Counted from the stretch's first letter, positions 24,826 through 34,035 are shown. The stretch: 64,000 bases of DNA from Deltaproteobacteria bacterium (GCA_016218825.1 JACRCV010000025.1:1-64000), one strand, 5' to 3'. Notes: a model not told the origin generated them from the sequence alone. A program made the numbers and translations.

Positions 24826-25827
24826 ATGGCGACAAGCAAAGCGGCAAAAGAATCGAGCTCCAACCTGACGACCTCGCCGGGCCTGCGCCGGTACGACGAG
24901 CTCTGCGACTTGATCGCGAACGTCGAGAACCCGACGCCGATCGTGCGCCTCGGTCGCGTGGTGCCGGCGCCGGGGGTGTTCTATCTCAAGCTCGAGTGGA
25001 TGAACCCGTTCGGCTCGATCAAAGACCGCACCGCACACTATCTGCTCAAGGGCTTGGAGGAGCGTGGCGCGCTCGACGGCAAAGAGATCGTCGAGCCGAC
25101 CTCCGGCAACACCGGCATCGCGCTGGCGGGGATCGCGGCGCGGATGAAGAAGAAGATCAAGGTGACAGTGCCGTCCGGCGTCCCGGACGAGAAGAAGCTG
25201 TTGTTGCGCATGCTCGGCGCCGAGGTCTGGGAGACCCCCGACGATCTCTGTCCGATCGACCACCCGAAGGACGGCGCCATCGCGCTGGCGCACTCGATGG
25301 CCGAGAGCGCCGACGGCCGCGAGCGCTACGTAATGCCGAACCAGTACGCCAACCCCGACAACGTCAAGGCGCACTTCGAGACCACCGGCCCCGAGATCTG
25401 GCGTCAGACCGAGGGCAAGGTGCAGCGCTTCATCGCCGGCTACGGCACCTGCGGCACGCTCACCGGGGTGGCGCGCTTCCTGAAGTCGAAGAACAAGGAC
25501 ATCGAGATCGTCGCGGTGGAGCCGCAGAAGAACCACCGCATCCCCGGGCTCAAGAACCTGCAGGAGGCCAAGACCCCGGAGATCCTCGACCGCAGCGTGA
25601 TCGACAAGGTCATCCACGTCGAAGACGGTCCGGCGTATGCGATGACCAAGCGCCTGTACCGCGAGGAAGGGCTGATCATCGGCCCGTCGACCGGCGCCAT
25701 CGTGCACGCCGCGGTGGAGCTGGCCGCGGACGGCAAGCTGACCGTCGGCATCTCGCCGGACTCGGGCTTCAAGTACACCAGCTACTTCGCCGACATCCTC
25801 GGTGAAGAAGGCCTCCCCACCACGTAA
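24826..25827 (+). CDS. Cysteine synthase family PLP-dependent enzyme
   Basis: The protein has 333 residues from ATG 24826. PLP fold type II: the Schiff-base Lys is in NPFGSIKDRTA (about residue 67), the substrate-binding loop is EPTSGNTGIALAG, and the PLP phosphate-binding Gly loop is AGYGTCGTLTG. The family makes cysteine from O-acetylserine and sulfide (CysK/CysM) or uses related acceptors such as O-phosphoserine. The C-terminus has GPSTGAIVHAA. It is the first gene of an operon with sulfite reductase and APS/PAPS reductase, so use of the sulfide they produce is likely. Which acceptor is used cannot be told from the motifs. Confidence 0.85.
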   Translation: MATSKAAKESSSNLTTSPGLRRYDELCDLIANVENPTPIVRLGRVVPAPGVFYLKLEWMNPFGSIKDRTAHYLLKGLEERGALDGKEIVEPTSGNTGIALAGIAARMKKKIKVTVPSGVPDEKKLLLRMLGAEVWETPDDLCPIDHPKDGAIALAHSMAESADGRERYVMPNQYANPDNVKAHFETTGPEIWRQTEGKVQRFIAGYGTCGTLTGVARFLKSKNKDIEIVAVEPQKNHRIPGLKNLQEAKTPEILDRSVIDKVIHVEDGPAYAMTKRLYREEGLIIGPSTGAIVHAAVELAADGKLTVGISPDSGFKYTSYFADILGEEGLPTT

Positions 25828-25845
25828 GAGCGCCTGGACGAAATC

Positions 25846-28251
25846 ATGCTGTGGAAAACGCCGACGACGCTGGCCGAGGATCTACACAAGCTCAAGCAGC
25901 AGTGGGAGGCGGTGCTCGCCGGCCGCAGCCCGGCGGCCGAGTTTCGTGCCTTCCGGGTGCCGTTCGGGGTCTACGAGCAGCGCCAGGACGGCACCTATAT
26001 GCTCCGGGTGCGGGTGGCCGCCGGCCTGATCACCGCCGCCCAGGCCAAGGTAGTCGCGGCGGCGGCGCGGCAGTTCGGCAGCGGCCGCCTGCACGTCACC
26101 ACGCGCCAGGACATCCAGATCCACGACGTCAAGATCGAGCAGATCCTGCCGGCGCTCTCGGCGCTGTTCGAGGGCGGCCTGACGACCAAGGGCGGCGGCG
26201 GCAACACGGTGCGCAACGTCACCGCCTGCGACGAGTCGGGGATCTGCGCCGAGGAGCTCTTCGACGTCGCGCCCTACGCGCTGGCGTTGACCGAGTTTCT
26301 CATCGCCCAGCCGACGAGCTTCAAGCTGCCGCGCAAATTCAAGGTCGCGGTGTCGGGCTGCGCCGAGGACTGCACCCACGGCGCGGTCAACGACGTCGGC
26401 CTGATCGCCAAGCGCCGCGGTGACACCAACGGCTTCGCGGTCTACTGCGGCGGCGGCATGGGCGCGAAGAGCCGGATCGCCGACCTGCTCGAGGAGTTCG
26501 TCCCCGGCACCGAGGTGCACCTCACCGTGGCCGCGATCAAGAACGTCTTCGACGTCCGCGGCAACCGCCGCAACCGGCGCCACGCGCGGCTGCGCTTCCT
26601 GGTCGAGGACCTGGGGCTCGAAGCCTTCCGGGCCGCGTATCGCGCCGAGCTCGAAGCGCTCAAGCGCGAGGGCGTCGCGCCGCTGTCGCTGCCCGAGCCG
26701 GTCGCGGCGCGCGCGTTGACGGCCGGGGCGACGGCGAAGGCGCCCGCCGAAGGCGCAGCCAAGACCGAGAAGCGCGGCAAGAACGGCGCGAACGAGAAGG
26801 TCGCGGGCGGCGCTGCCGATCTCTGGCGCGAGCTGAACGTCGCCGGCCAGCGGCAGCCGGGGTTGTTCACGGTCCACGTCCCCCTCGAGCTCGGTGACCT
26901 CAGCGCCGCGGCGCTCTCGGGCTTGGCGGAGGTGGCGGCGCACCACGGCGACGGTCTGATCCGCCTGATGCCGACGCAGAACGCCGCGTTGTTCTCGGTC
27001 CCCGAGGCCGAGCTCGGCGAGGTCGAGCGCGGCCTCGCGCCACACGGGCTCGCGAAGCCGACGCCGGCGTCGCTGCGGCAGATGATCTCCTGCGCCGGCG
27101 CCTCCACCTGCCGCCTGGGCATCACGCTGTCGCGCGGGCTCGCGAAGGCGATCTACGACGAGGTCGAGAACAGCGAGCTCGACCTCAAGACCGCCCGCGC
27201 CGCGACCCTGTGCATCAGCGGTTGCCCGAACGCCTGCGGGGGTCACCCGCTCGCCGCCCTCGGCTTCATGGGGGCCGCGCGGCGGGTCCAGGGCCAGCTG
27301 ATCCCCCACTACGTGGTCCAGCTCAGCGGCCGCGTCGGCGCCGCCGGCGTCCACATCGCCAGCGGCAATCTCGCGATCCCGGCGCGCCGGGTGCCGGCGT
27401 TCGTCGTCGAGCTCCTCACCGAGTTCCGGGCCTCGAAGAGCTACCCCGACTTCAACGCGTTCTTGGACGCCGGCGGCCGGAAGAGCGCCGAGGCGATGCT
27501 CGACGACCTGCACCGCCCGGAGCTGGCGCTGGGCCCGGAGGCCACCGTCGACTGGGGCGCCGACAAGACCTTCAGCCTCGCGGAGCGCGGCCCCGGCGAG
27601 TGCGGCGCCGGCGTGTTCGACCTCATCGTCATGGATCTCGGCACCGCCGCCGAAGCGTTGGCGAGCGGCCAGCTCCTCAAGGCGGTGGTCCACGCGGCGC
27701 GGGCGCTCTTGGTGACACGCGGCCACGACGCGCGCGCGGAGCTCGAGGCGGTCGAGATCTTCGCGCGCGAGTTCGTCGACGCCGGCCTGGTGCCGGAGCG
27801 CTTCCGGCCGCTCGTCGACGCGGCGAAGCACGCCCTCAAGGACAAGACCGCGTTCGCCGGCAGCGGCGCCGAGTCGGCAGAGCTCGTACAGACGGTCAAG
27901 GCGCTGTACGACGGCATGGACGACTCGCTGCAGTTCCACACCGAGAAGCGGCAGGACACCGCCGCGGCACCGAGCGCCGAGCCGGCGCCGAGCCCGGCGG
28001 CAGCCGCGACCACGGCGACGGTGGTCATCAAGGTGGATCGCGAAGCCGACCTGCGCGGCGTCCTTTGCCCGCTCAACTACGTGAAGACCAAGATGCTCCT
28101 CGACCGCCTGAAGAGCGGCCAGGTGCTGTCGGTGCTCCTGAGCCAAGAGGGCGCGAACAACGTCCAGGAGAGCGTGACCCGAGACGGTCATCAGATCTTG
28201 GCTCTGGGCAACGAGCAAAACGCGCTGCGCCTGACCATCCGGCGGGCGTGA
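25846..28251 (+). CDS. Siroheme-[4Fe-4S] nitrite/sulfite reductase fused to a C-terminal TusA domain
   Basis: The protein has 801 residues from ATG 25846. Residues about 1-520 hold two NIR_SIR ferredoxin-like/haem repeats. The cluster and siroheme ligands are SCAGASTC (about 414-421) and CISGCPNAC (about 454-462), the expected C-x5-C/C-x3-C. The first repeat has a similar set, ACDESGIC and SGCAEDC (about 126-176). A Lys/Ala-rich insert occurs near 290-320. Residues about 540-700 are helical and unassigned. A Pro/Ala linker leads to a TusA-like domain (from about 730; DLRGVLCPLNYVKTK with the sulfur-carrying Cys before Pro). Six-electron reduction of sulfite to sulfide, with TusA as persulfide carrier, is inferred; its context with CysH and CysG favours sulfite over nitrite. 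Confidence 0.85.
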   Translation: MLWKTPTTLAEDLHKLKQQWEAVLAGRSPAAEFRAFRVPFGVYEQRQDGTYMLRVRVAAGLITAAQAKVVAAAARQFGSGRLHVTTRQDIQIHDVKIEQILPALSALFEGGLTTKGGGGNTVRNVTACDESGICAEELFDVAPYALALTEFLIAQPTSFKLPRKFKVAVSGCAEDCTHGAVNDVGLIAKRRGDTNGFAVYCGGGMGAKSRIADLLEEFVPGTEVHLTVAAIKNVFDVRGNRRNRRHARLRFLVEDLGLEAFRAAYRAELEALKREGVAPLSLPEPVAARALTAGATAKAPAEGAAKTEKRGKNGANEKVAGGAADLWRELNVAGQRQPGLFTVHVPLELGDLSAAALSGLAEVAAHHGDGLIRLMPTQNAALFSVPEAELGEVERGLAPHGLAKPTPASLRQMISCAGASTCRLGITLSRGLAKAIYDEVENSELDLKTARAATLCISGCPNACGGHPLAALGFMGAARRVQGQLIPHYVVQLSGRVGAAGVHIASGNLAIPARRVPAFVVELLTEFRASKSYPDFNAFLDAGGRKSAEAMLDDLHRPELALGPEATVDWGADKTFSLAERGPGECGAGVFDLIVMDLGTAAEALASGQLLKAVVHAARALLVTRGHDARAELEAVEIFAREFVDAGLVPERFRPLVDAAKHALKDKTAFAGSGAESAELVQTVKALYDGMDDSLQFHTEKRQDTAAAPSAEPAPSPAAAATTATVVIKVDREADLRGVLCPLNYVKTKMLLDRLKSGQVLSVLLSQEGANNVQESVTRDGHQILALGNEQNALRLTIRRA

Positions 28252-28267
28252 GCGTTCGGGAGGTGCT

Positions 28268-29032
28268 ATGGCGAGCGAGGCACCGCTCATGGATGACTTG
28301 AGGGATCTGGACCCGATCCCGGGGATCGACTTGTTTCGTCTGGAACAGCTCTCGGCGGTCGAGCTGTTGCGCTTCGCCGTGGAGCGCTTTGGCGACCGGG
28401 CCGCCATCGGCACCAGCTTCCAACATTCGGGGATCGTCCTCATCGACCTGGCCAAAGAGGCCGGGCTGGCGCTGCGGGTCTTCACGATCGACACCCTGCG
28501 GCTGCACCCCGAGACCTACCGCCACATCGAAGAGGTCGAGCGGCACTTCGGCCTCAGGGTAGAGCGGGTCACCCCGGAGCCCGACGAGGTGGCGCGGATG
28601 GTGGAGCAGCACGGCGAGTTCCTGTTCTTCGACTCGCCGGAGAAGCGCCTCTATTGCTGCAAGGTCCGCAAGGACAAGCCCAATGCCAAGTACATGCAGC
28701 AACTCGATTGTTGGATCACCGGGGTGCGGCGCGACCAGTCCGAGGAGCGGGCGTCGACCGCGCAGGTGCAGATCAGCTCGAAGTACGGCCACGCCATCCT
28801 CAAGCTCAACCCGATGGCGAATTGGACCAACGCCGACGTCCAGGCGCGGATTCAAGAGCGCGGCCTGCCGCAGAACGCCCTCTACGCCAAGGGCTACCCC
28901 TCGATCGGCTGCGCCATTTGCACCACGCCGGTGCGGCCGTGGGAGCCGCCGCGGGCCGGGCGGTGGCGCTGGGAGCTGCAGGGCGAGACCAAGGAGTGCG
29001 GCCTGCACCTGGAGCCGGGCGCCGGGATCTGA
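28268..29032 (+). CDS. cysH: Phosphoadenylyl-/adenylyl-sulfate reductase (CysH family)
   Basis: The protein has 254 residues from ATG 28268 (RBS gggaggtgct). It shows the PP-loop reductase fold with AIGTSFQHSGIVLIDLA and the C-terminal catalytic Cys in KECGLHL. It has the extra YCCKVRK and GCAICTTP cysteines (CC ... CxxC) that bind a [4Fe-4S] cluster, typical of APS-using reductases; enzymes specific for PAPS lack them. It reduces activated sulfate to sulfite for the upstream sulfite reductase. It starts 16 bp after that gene. ATP sulfurylase is not in this window. Confidence 0.92.
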   Translation: MASEAPLMDDLRDLDPIPGIDLFRLEQLSAVELLRFAVERFGDRAAIGTSFQHSGIVLIDLAKEAGLALRVFTIDTLRLHPETYRHIEEVERHFGLRVERVTPEPDEVARMVEQHGEFLFFDSPEKRLYCCKVRKDKPNAKYMQQLDCWITGVRRDQSEERASTAQVQISSKYGHAILKLNPMANWTNADVQARIQERGLPQNALYAKGYPSIGCAICTTPVRPWEPPRAGRWRWELQGETKECGLHLEPGAGI

Positions 29033-29135
29033 GACCTCGCGGGCCCGTCAACGGCGTTCGCGCGCTCGCGCCCGTGGACGCTCGGCGCCGGCCTTTCGGG
29101 TATGATGGCGAGGATCCGGGCGTGAGGTCCAACGC

Positions 29136-29150
29136 GTGGCGCTTCGCCAC
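29136..29150 (+). other. Hairpin at the 5' end of the cysG-like gene
   Basis: GTGGCG (29136-29141) pairs with CGCCAC (29145-29150) around CTT. It starts at the first possible GTG start codon of the siroheme synthase gene and precedes the second (29166), so it could hide one start. There is no T-run after it. Confidence 0.35.
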
Positions 29151-29165
29151 ACGAGGTCGGTTGCG

Positions 29166-30953
29166 GTGAGTCGGTTTCCGGTAACGCTCGACCTGTCCGG
29201 GGTCGCCTGCCTCGTCGTCGGTGGCGGCAGCGTGGCGCTGCGCAAGCTCGAGGCGCTGCTCGCCGCCGGCGCGGTGGTGACCGTGGTGGCCGAGGACCCC
29301 CTCGCCGAGGTCGTGCGGCTCGCCGCCGCCGGCCGCATCACGCTCGAAATCCGGCCGTACCAGGACCAGGAAGCCCGCGACTATCGCCTGGTGTTCGCGA
29401 CCACCGACGACCGGCCGGTCAACGCCGCGGTCTTCGCCGATGCGGCGGCCGCCGGTGCGTGGGTCAACGTCGCCGACGATCCGCAGCGCTGCACGATGGA
29501 GCTGCCGGCGCGAGTCGAGCGCGGTAGCCTGCAGCTCGCGATCTCGACGCAGGGTCGCGCGCCCTTCGTCGCCCGCCGCCTGCGGCAGCTGTGGGACAAT
29601 ACGCTTCAAGGAGAATGGGGCGCCTGGCTGGACGCCGCGGCGACCTTTCGCGCCGCGGTGCGCGACCGAGCCGTGTCCCGCGCGGCCGCGAACGCCTGCT
29701 ACGATCGCTTCTTTGCCGCCACCGTCGACGACGTCCGCCGCCGCGTCCGGGTGCCGGGCGCGGCGGAGCTCGCGTCGTGGCTGCCGTCGCCGGACGAGCC
29801 CGGCTCGAGCCCGGTCGCGAAGGGCGCCGCCGACACCGGCACGCGGACGCCGGCGCTGGTGTCGCTCATCGGCGCCGGGCCCGGAGATCCGGGGCTGTTG
29901 ACCGTGCGCGGCCGGGAGCGCCTGCTCGCGGCCCATGCCGTGGTCTACGATCGCCTCGCGGCGACGGCGCTGCCCACCGACTTGCCGGCAGCCGTCGAGC
30001 TGCACTCGGTCGGCAAGGAGCGCGACCATCACCCGGTGCCGCAGGCCGAGATCAACGCCCTGCTGATCCGCCTCGCGACCGAAGGCAAGCGCACCGCGCG
30101 CTTAAAGGGCGGGGACCCGTACGTGTTCGGCCGCGGCGCCGAGGAGGCCGAGGCGTTGGCCAACGCCGGGATCCCCTTCGAGGTCATCCCGGCCGCGACC
30201 GCCGCCGTCGCCGTGCCCGCGTACGCCGGGCTCGCGGGGACCAAGCGCGCCCAGGCGGCCCGGGGCACCTTCCTCGCCGCCCATCGGGGCGGCGACGCGG
30301 AGCAGGCGCCGATCCGCTGGGACCTGTTGGCCGCCGATCCCCACATGACCCTGGTCGGCTACATGGGCGTCACCACGTTGCCGGAGACCGTCGATGCCCT
30401 GCTGCGCGCCGGCATGGCCCCAGAGACCCCGGCGGCGATGATCGAGCGCGGCACGACCGCGGCGCAGCGCACCGTGCGCTGCACCGTCCGGACGCTCGCC
30501 GCGAGCGCCACGACGGCCAAGATCGCGCCGCCGGCCCTGTTCGTGATCGGCCCGACCGTCGCCACCCTGTCGGCGCTGGAGTGGTACACCCGCCGACCGC
30601 TGTTCGGACGCCGGCTGGCCATGGCTGCCGACACCCACGAGCTCGCGGCCGCGCTTCGCGACGCCGGTGCCGACGTCGTCGAGGTGCCGACACCGGTCAC
30701 CCCGGCGGCGCGCGTCGTCTTGAATGCCCAGCCGCTCTCCGGCTTCGTCTTCTGGTGCGCTGACGAGGTCGCGGCGCTCGCGCCCGAACGGCCACGGCTC
30801 ACCCCCGCCCCCATCGCCTGGTGCCGGGGCCCGGTCGTCGCCGCGGCCGCGGCCGCACAGGGTTTCGCCCCAGTGGTCGAGGTCTCGCCCGACACCGACC
30901 TCGCCGGCTGGGTCGCCGTTCTCGGCGCCCAGGCGACTGAGGACGCCGAATGA
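29166..30953 (+). CDS. cysG: Siroheme synthase CysG (precorrin-2 dehydrogenase + uroporphyrinogen-III methyltransferase) with HemD-like tail
   Basis: The protein has 595 residues from GTG 29166 (VSRFPVTLDLSGVACLVVGGG, which aligns with the family start); GTG 29136 with a better-placed GAGG is the alternative. Domain 1 (about 1-210) has the NAD Rossmann GGGSVALRK and sirohydrochlorin-ferrochelatase/dehydrogenase region. Domain 2 (about 225-465) is the SAM-dependent SUMT: SLIGAGPGDPGLLTVRG, LKGGDPYVFGRGAEEAEAL, and TLVGYMG. The last 110 residues (RPLFGRRLAMAADTHELAAALRDAGADVVEVP) look like a shortened uroporphyrinogen-III synthase (HemD) half. It supplies siroheme to the sulfite reductase three genes up. 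It overlaps the next gene by ATGA. Confidence 0.85.
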   Translation: MSRFPVTLDLSGVACLVVGGGSVALRKLEALLAAGAVVTVVAEDPLAEVVRLAAAGRITLEIRPYQDQEARDYRLVFATTDDRPVNAAVFADAAAAGAWVNVADDPQRCTMELPARVERGSLQLAISTQGRAPFVARRLRQLWDNTLQGEWGAWLDAAATFRAAVRDRAVSRAAANACYDRFFAATVDDVRRRVRVPGAAELASWLPSPDEPGSSPVAKGAADTGTRTPALVSLIGAGPGDPGLLTVRGRERLLAAHAVVYDRLAATALPTDLPAAVELHSVGKERDHHPVPQAEINALLIRLATEGKRTARLKGGDPYVFGRGAEEAEALANAGIPFEVIPAATAAVAVPAYAGLAGTKRAQAARGTFLAAHRGGDAEQAPIRWDLLAADPHMTLVGYMGVTTLPETVDALLRAGMAPETPAAMIERGTTAAQRTVRCTVRTLAASATTAKIAPPALFVIGPTVATLSALEWYTRRPLFGRRLAMAADTHELAAALRDAGADVVEVPTPVTPAARVVLNAQPLSGFVFWCADEVAALAPERPRLTPAPIAWCRGPVVAAAAAAQGFAPVVEVSPDTDLAGWVAVLGAQATEDAE

Positions 30954-32947
30954 CCTTGCACGCGCTCACCGTGTTGCTGTCGGCCTTCCTGCTGTTCCAG
31001 GTGCAGCCGATCGCCGGCAAAATGACGCTCACCTGGTTCGGCGGCTCGGCGTCGGTGTGGAGCGTGTGTATGGTCTTCTTCCAGACCACGCTGCTGTTGG
31101 GCTACCTCTACGCCCACTTCCTGCACGAGCGCTTGGCCCCCAGGAGGCAGGCGCTGCTGCACACCCTGCTGCTGCTCGCGAGCCTCAGCGTGTTGCCGCT
31201 CGCGGCGGACAGCGCCTGGAAGAGCGCGATCCCCGACCAGCCCGGGGGCAACGTCCTCGCGGCGCTCGCGGCGACCGTCGGCCTGCCGTACTTCTTGCTG
31301 TCGACCACCGGGCCGCTGGTGCAAACCTGGTACGCCCGTTCGACCGGCGGCAAGACCCCGTACCGGCTGTACGCGTTGTCCAACCTCGGCTCGATGGTGG
31401 CGCTGCTCTCCTACCCGGTCGTCGTCGAGCCGTTCTTCACCCTCGGCGCCCAGCGCCTGGCCTGGTCCGCCGGCTACGCGCTGTTCGTGACCGTCTGCGT
31501 CCTCACCGGATGGAGGTCCTGCAAGACCACCGAAGCCGCGCCGCCGCCTCGGGAGCGCGAGGCCGCGCCCGTCCGACCGCGGCTCGCGGAGATCTTCTTG
31601 TGGACGGCGCTCGCCGCGTGCGCCTCGACGTTGCTCTCCGCCAGCACCCGCCACATCACCCAGGACGTCGCGCCGACGACGTTCTTGTGGATCTTGCCGC
31701 TCGCCCTCTACCTGTTGAGCTTCATCATCTGTTTCGAGACCCCACGCGGCTACCACCGGCCGACCTTCTTGACGCTGCTGGTGCTGGCGCTCGTGGGCGC
31801 GGCGCTCGCCCTCGACGAGCGCTTCCACACCGTGACCACCGTCGCGGTGCTCTTGTCGTCGACCTTCGTGTGCGCGATGGTCTGTCACGGCGAGCTCGCC
31901 CGCCGCAAGCCGCACCCGCGCTACCTCACCACCTTCTATGTCTCGCTGTCGGTGGGCGGCGCCCTCGGTGGCGCGTTCGTCGGTCTCGCGGCGCCGGCGC
32001 TGTTCAACGCCTACTTCGAGTACCCGCTCGGCCTAGCGCTGTGCGCGGTGCTCGCCGGGGTCGCGGCGTGGGGGAGCGCCGGCCCGGCCATCCGCCGCCT
32101 CGTGGTGGTCGCCGCGCCGTGCTATTGCCTCTGGCTCGCCTGGATCTCGCGCGACTACGTCGATGGCTACCGCAAGGTGGTGCGCAACTTCTACGCCCAG
32201 CTCCGCGTCGACGACGTCGACGTCGACGGCCTCGGGACGAAGCGCAAGCTGTTTCACGGCCGGATCACCCACGGCGAGCAGTTCGTCGCCGCCGGCCTGC
32301 GCGGCGTGCCGACGGCCTACTACTGCCGCGACGGCGGCGTCGGTCAGGTGCTGCTCGGCCTCGACGCCTCGGTGTCGCATCGGATCGGCATCGTCGGCCT
32401 GGGCGTCGGCACGCTGGCGGCCTACGGTAAGGACGGCGACACGCTTCGAATCTACGAGATCAACGACAGCGTCCTCGACCTGGCGCGCACCGAGTTCACC
32501 TACCTCGACGACAGCGCCGCGCACCTGGACACCGTGCTCGGCGACGCGCGCCGCAGCCTCGAAGAAGAGCCGGACCAGCGCTTCGACGTCCTGGTGGTAG
32601 ATGCGTTCTCCGGGGACTCGATCCCGACACACCTGCTGACGCTGGAGGCGTTCGCCTCCTACCTCCGGCATCTGCGGGCGGACGGCGTCCTGGCGATCCA
32701 CATCACCAACCGATCGTTGGACCTCCGGCCGGTGGTGGCGGCCGCGGCGGCGCGCTACAACCGCCTGGCGGTCGTCGATCGCTTCTCCCCCGATGACGAC
32801 GACCCGTTCTGCCGCGCCGCGGACTGGGCGTTCGTCTCCACCCCGGCGCGCGTCGCCTCCCTCCCCGCCCGGGAGCTCTTGGCGCCGACCCCGGGCTTTG
32901 CGCCGTGGACCGACGACTACTCCAACCTGCTGCAGATCTTGAGATGA
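30950..32947 (+). CDS. Membrane protein with C-terminal spermidine-synthase-like domain
   Basis: The protein has 665 residues from ATG 30950. About ten membrane segments (first MTLHALTVLLSAFLLFQVQPIAGK) are followed, from about residue 410, by a SAM-type spermidine-synthase fold: GIVGLGVGTLAAYGKDGDTLRIYEIN, VVDAFSGDSIPTHLLT. These fused MFS-like/SpeE-like proteins are common in bacteria; their substrate is not known and the aminopropyl-acceptor residues of true SpeE are not obvious. It is translationally coupled to cysG. SpeD lies 2.5 kb downstream, which might matter if this enzyme does use decarboxylated SAM. Confidence 0.75.
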   Translation: MTLHALTVLLSAFLLFQVQPIAGKMTLTWFGGSASVWSVCMVFFQTTLLLGYLYAHFLHERLAPRRQALLHTLLLLASLSVLPLAADSAWKSAIPDQPGGNVLAALAATVGLPYFLLSTTGPLVQTWYARSTGGKTPYRLYALSNLGSMVALLSYPVVVEPFFTLGAQRLAWSAGYALFVTVCVLTGWRSCKTTEAAPPPREREAAPVRPRLAEIFLWTALAACASTLLSASTRHITQDVAPTTFLWILPLALYLLSFIICFETPRGYHRPTFLTLLVLALVGAALALDERFHTVTTVAVLLSSTFVCAMVCHGELARRKPHPRYLTTFYVSLSVGGALGGAFVGLAAPALFNAYFEYPLGLALCAVLAGVAAWGSAGPAIRRLVVVAAPCYCLWLAWISRDYVDGYRKVVRNFYAQLRVDDVDVDGLGTKRKLFHGRITHGEQFVAAGLRGVPTAYYCRDGGVGQVLLGLDASVSHRIGIVGLGVGTLAAYGKDGDTLRIYEINDSVLDLARTEFTYLDDSAAHLDTVLGDARRSLEEEPDQRFDVLVVDAFSGDSIPTHLLTLEAFASYLRHLRADGVLAIHITNRSLDLRPVVAAAAARYNRLAVVDRFSPDDDDPFCRAADWAFVSTPARVASLPARELLAPTPGFAPWTDDYSNLLQILR

Positions 32948-32969
32948 GCCGTGCGGCAGCACGTGTTTG

Positions 32970-33440
32970 CTAGAGATCGATCGCGGCGATCGCCGTGACG
33001 ATGTCCTTCTTGCGCTCGTTGAGCTTCAGCACCTCACCGGCCGCCTCGGCGATCACGAGGTGCCGGCCGTCGACGAACACCGCGGTCAGATACGAGTAGT
33101 CGAAGGTCCCCTGCGGCGCGGCCAGGTCCAACAGACAGCCGGGAGCACCGCCGGCCTTGATCTGGCTCTCGGCGACGAAGGTGTAGCCGGCGTCCTGCAT
33201 CCGCTTCTTCAGCGCCTCGCACCAGAACGGCAGGTCGGCCCGCGGCTCGTTTCGCGCCTGCCGCACCCGATACACCACGCCCTCGGGACTGACCGCCTTC
33301 AGCGCCCGCCAGCCGTCGAAGGCCGCGAACCCCGCCGGCGCCCGGGCCGCGAAGGTCGGCCAGGTCCAAACCAACACCGCGCCGACACCGGCGAGCACCG
33401 CGACGACCACCGCGAGAATGACGACGCGAATCTTAGTCAT
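32970..33440 (-). CDS. Hypothetical protein with one N-terminal membrane anchor
   Basis: The protein has 156 residues from ATG 33440; the start overlaps the end of the upstream gene by 8 bp (ATGACTAA). One membrane helix, KIRVVILAVVVAVLAGVGAVLVW, is followed by about 125 residues with two cysteines (FWCEAL and PGCLLDL), which could form a disulfide if periplasmic. I do not recognise the family. It is the last gene of a three-gene operon with two DUF4349 proteins, so a shared envelope role is inferred. Confidence 0.65.
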   Translation of the reverse strand: MTKIRVVILAVVVAVLAGVGAVLVWTWPTFAARAPAGFAAFDGWRALKAVSPEGVVYRVRQARNEPRADLPFWCEALKKRMQDAGYTFVAESQIKAGGAPGCLLDLAAPQGTFDYSYLTAVFVDGRHLVIAEAAGEVLKLNERKKDIVTAIAAIDL

Positions 33441-34035
33441 GGCCAAAGCTCCACAGCAAATCGGCGAGGTTCATCGTGTTCAGCCACTCGAACGACGAGC
33501 TGCCGTCTCTGACCGGCGGCCGGCGATCGCGAAACTGGAAGCTGACGCCGACCTCGGCGAGCCGGAGCTGGTGCTCGCACATCTGCAGCTGGCCCTTGAG
33601 CCCCTCGATCTCCTGCACCAGCTGCGTCATCTGCGATTCCACCTCGACCACGGCGTTGGCGCCGGCGATCCCCAGCACCGCGAAGTAGCGCTGCAGCACC
33701 TCCTGCTTCGAATTCAGACGCGTCCGCTGTTCGTCCATCCGCTCGCCGAGGTCCTGGGCCTCGACGTTGCGCTGGATGACGACGCCGAGGGGCTCGAGCT
33801 GGTGCAGCAGCTCTTTGACCCGCGCCACCGGGACCTTGAACCGCACGTAGTCGTCGGTCCGCTCGACGAAGTAGCCGTCGAGCTTCTCGGCGAGCGCCAC
33901 CGCGGCGTCCGCCGCCTGATCCCGATTGCCGACCTTCAACACCAGCGCATGGCGCACCGCCACCCGCGGCTTGGCGTCCTCTTCGGCGATCGGCGCGCCG
34001 AGCAGCAGCGCCACCACCCAGGCCAAGGCGCTCAT
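33433..34035 (-). CDS. DUF4349-like secreted protein, short form
   Basis: The protein has 200 residues from ATG 34035, overlapping the upstream stop (ATGA). A signal peptide, MSALAWVVALLLGAPIA, is followed by the DUF4349 core: VLKVGNRDQAADAAVALAEKLDGYF, FKVPVARVKELLHQLEPLGVV, then a coiled-coil around KQEVLQRYFAVLG ... VEVESQMTQLVQEIEGLKGQLQMCEHQL. In usual DUF4349 proteins a C-terminal membrane helix follows the coiled coil; none is seen here. The paralogous upstream gene has the same order, so the two may form a heteromer. Confidence 0.7.
   Translation of the reverse strand: MSALAWVVALLLGAPIAEEDAKPRVAVRHALVLKVGNRDQAADAAVALAEKLDGYFVERTDDYVRFKVPVARVKELLHQLEPLGVVIQRNVEAQDLGERMDEQRTRLNSKQEVLQRYFAVLGIAGANAVVEVESQMTQLVQEIEGLKGQLQMCEHQLRLAEVGVSFQFRDRRPPVRDGSSSFEWLNTMNLADLLWSFGHD

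Noticed and set aside
25882-28494. An 870-residue minus-strand frame opposite the sulfite reductase
   Set aside because: Low-complexity composition and no motifs; the plus strand has complete cofactor ligands and a TusA domain.
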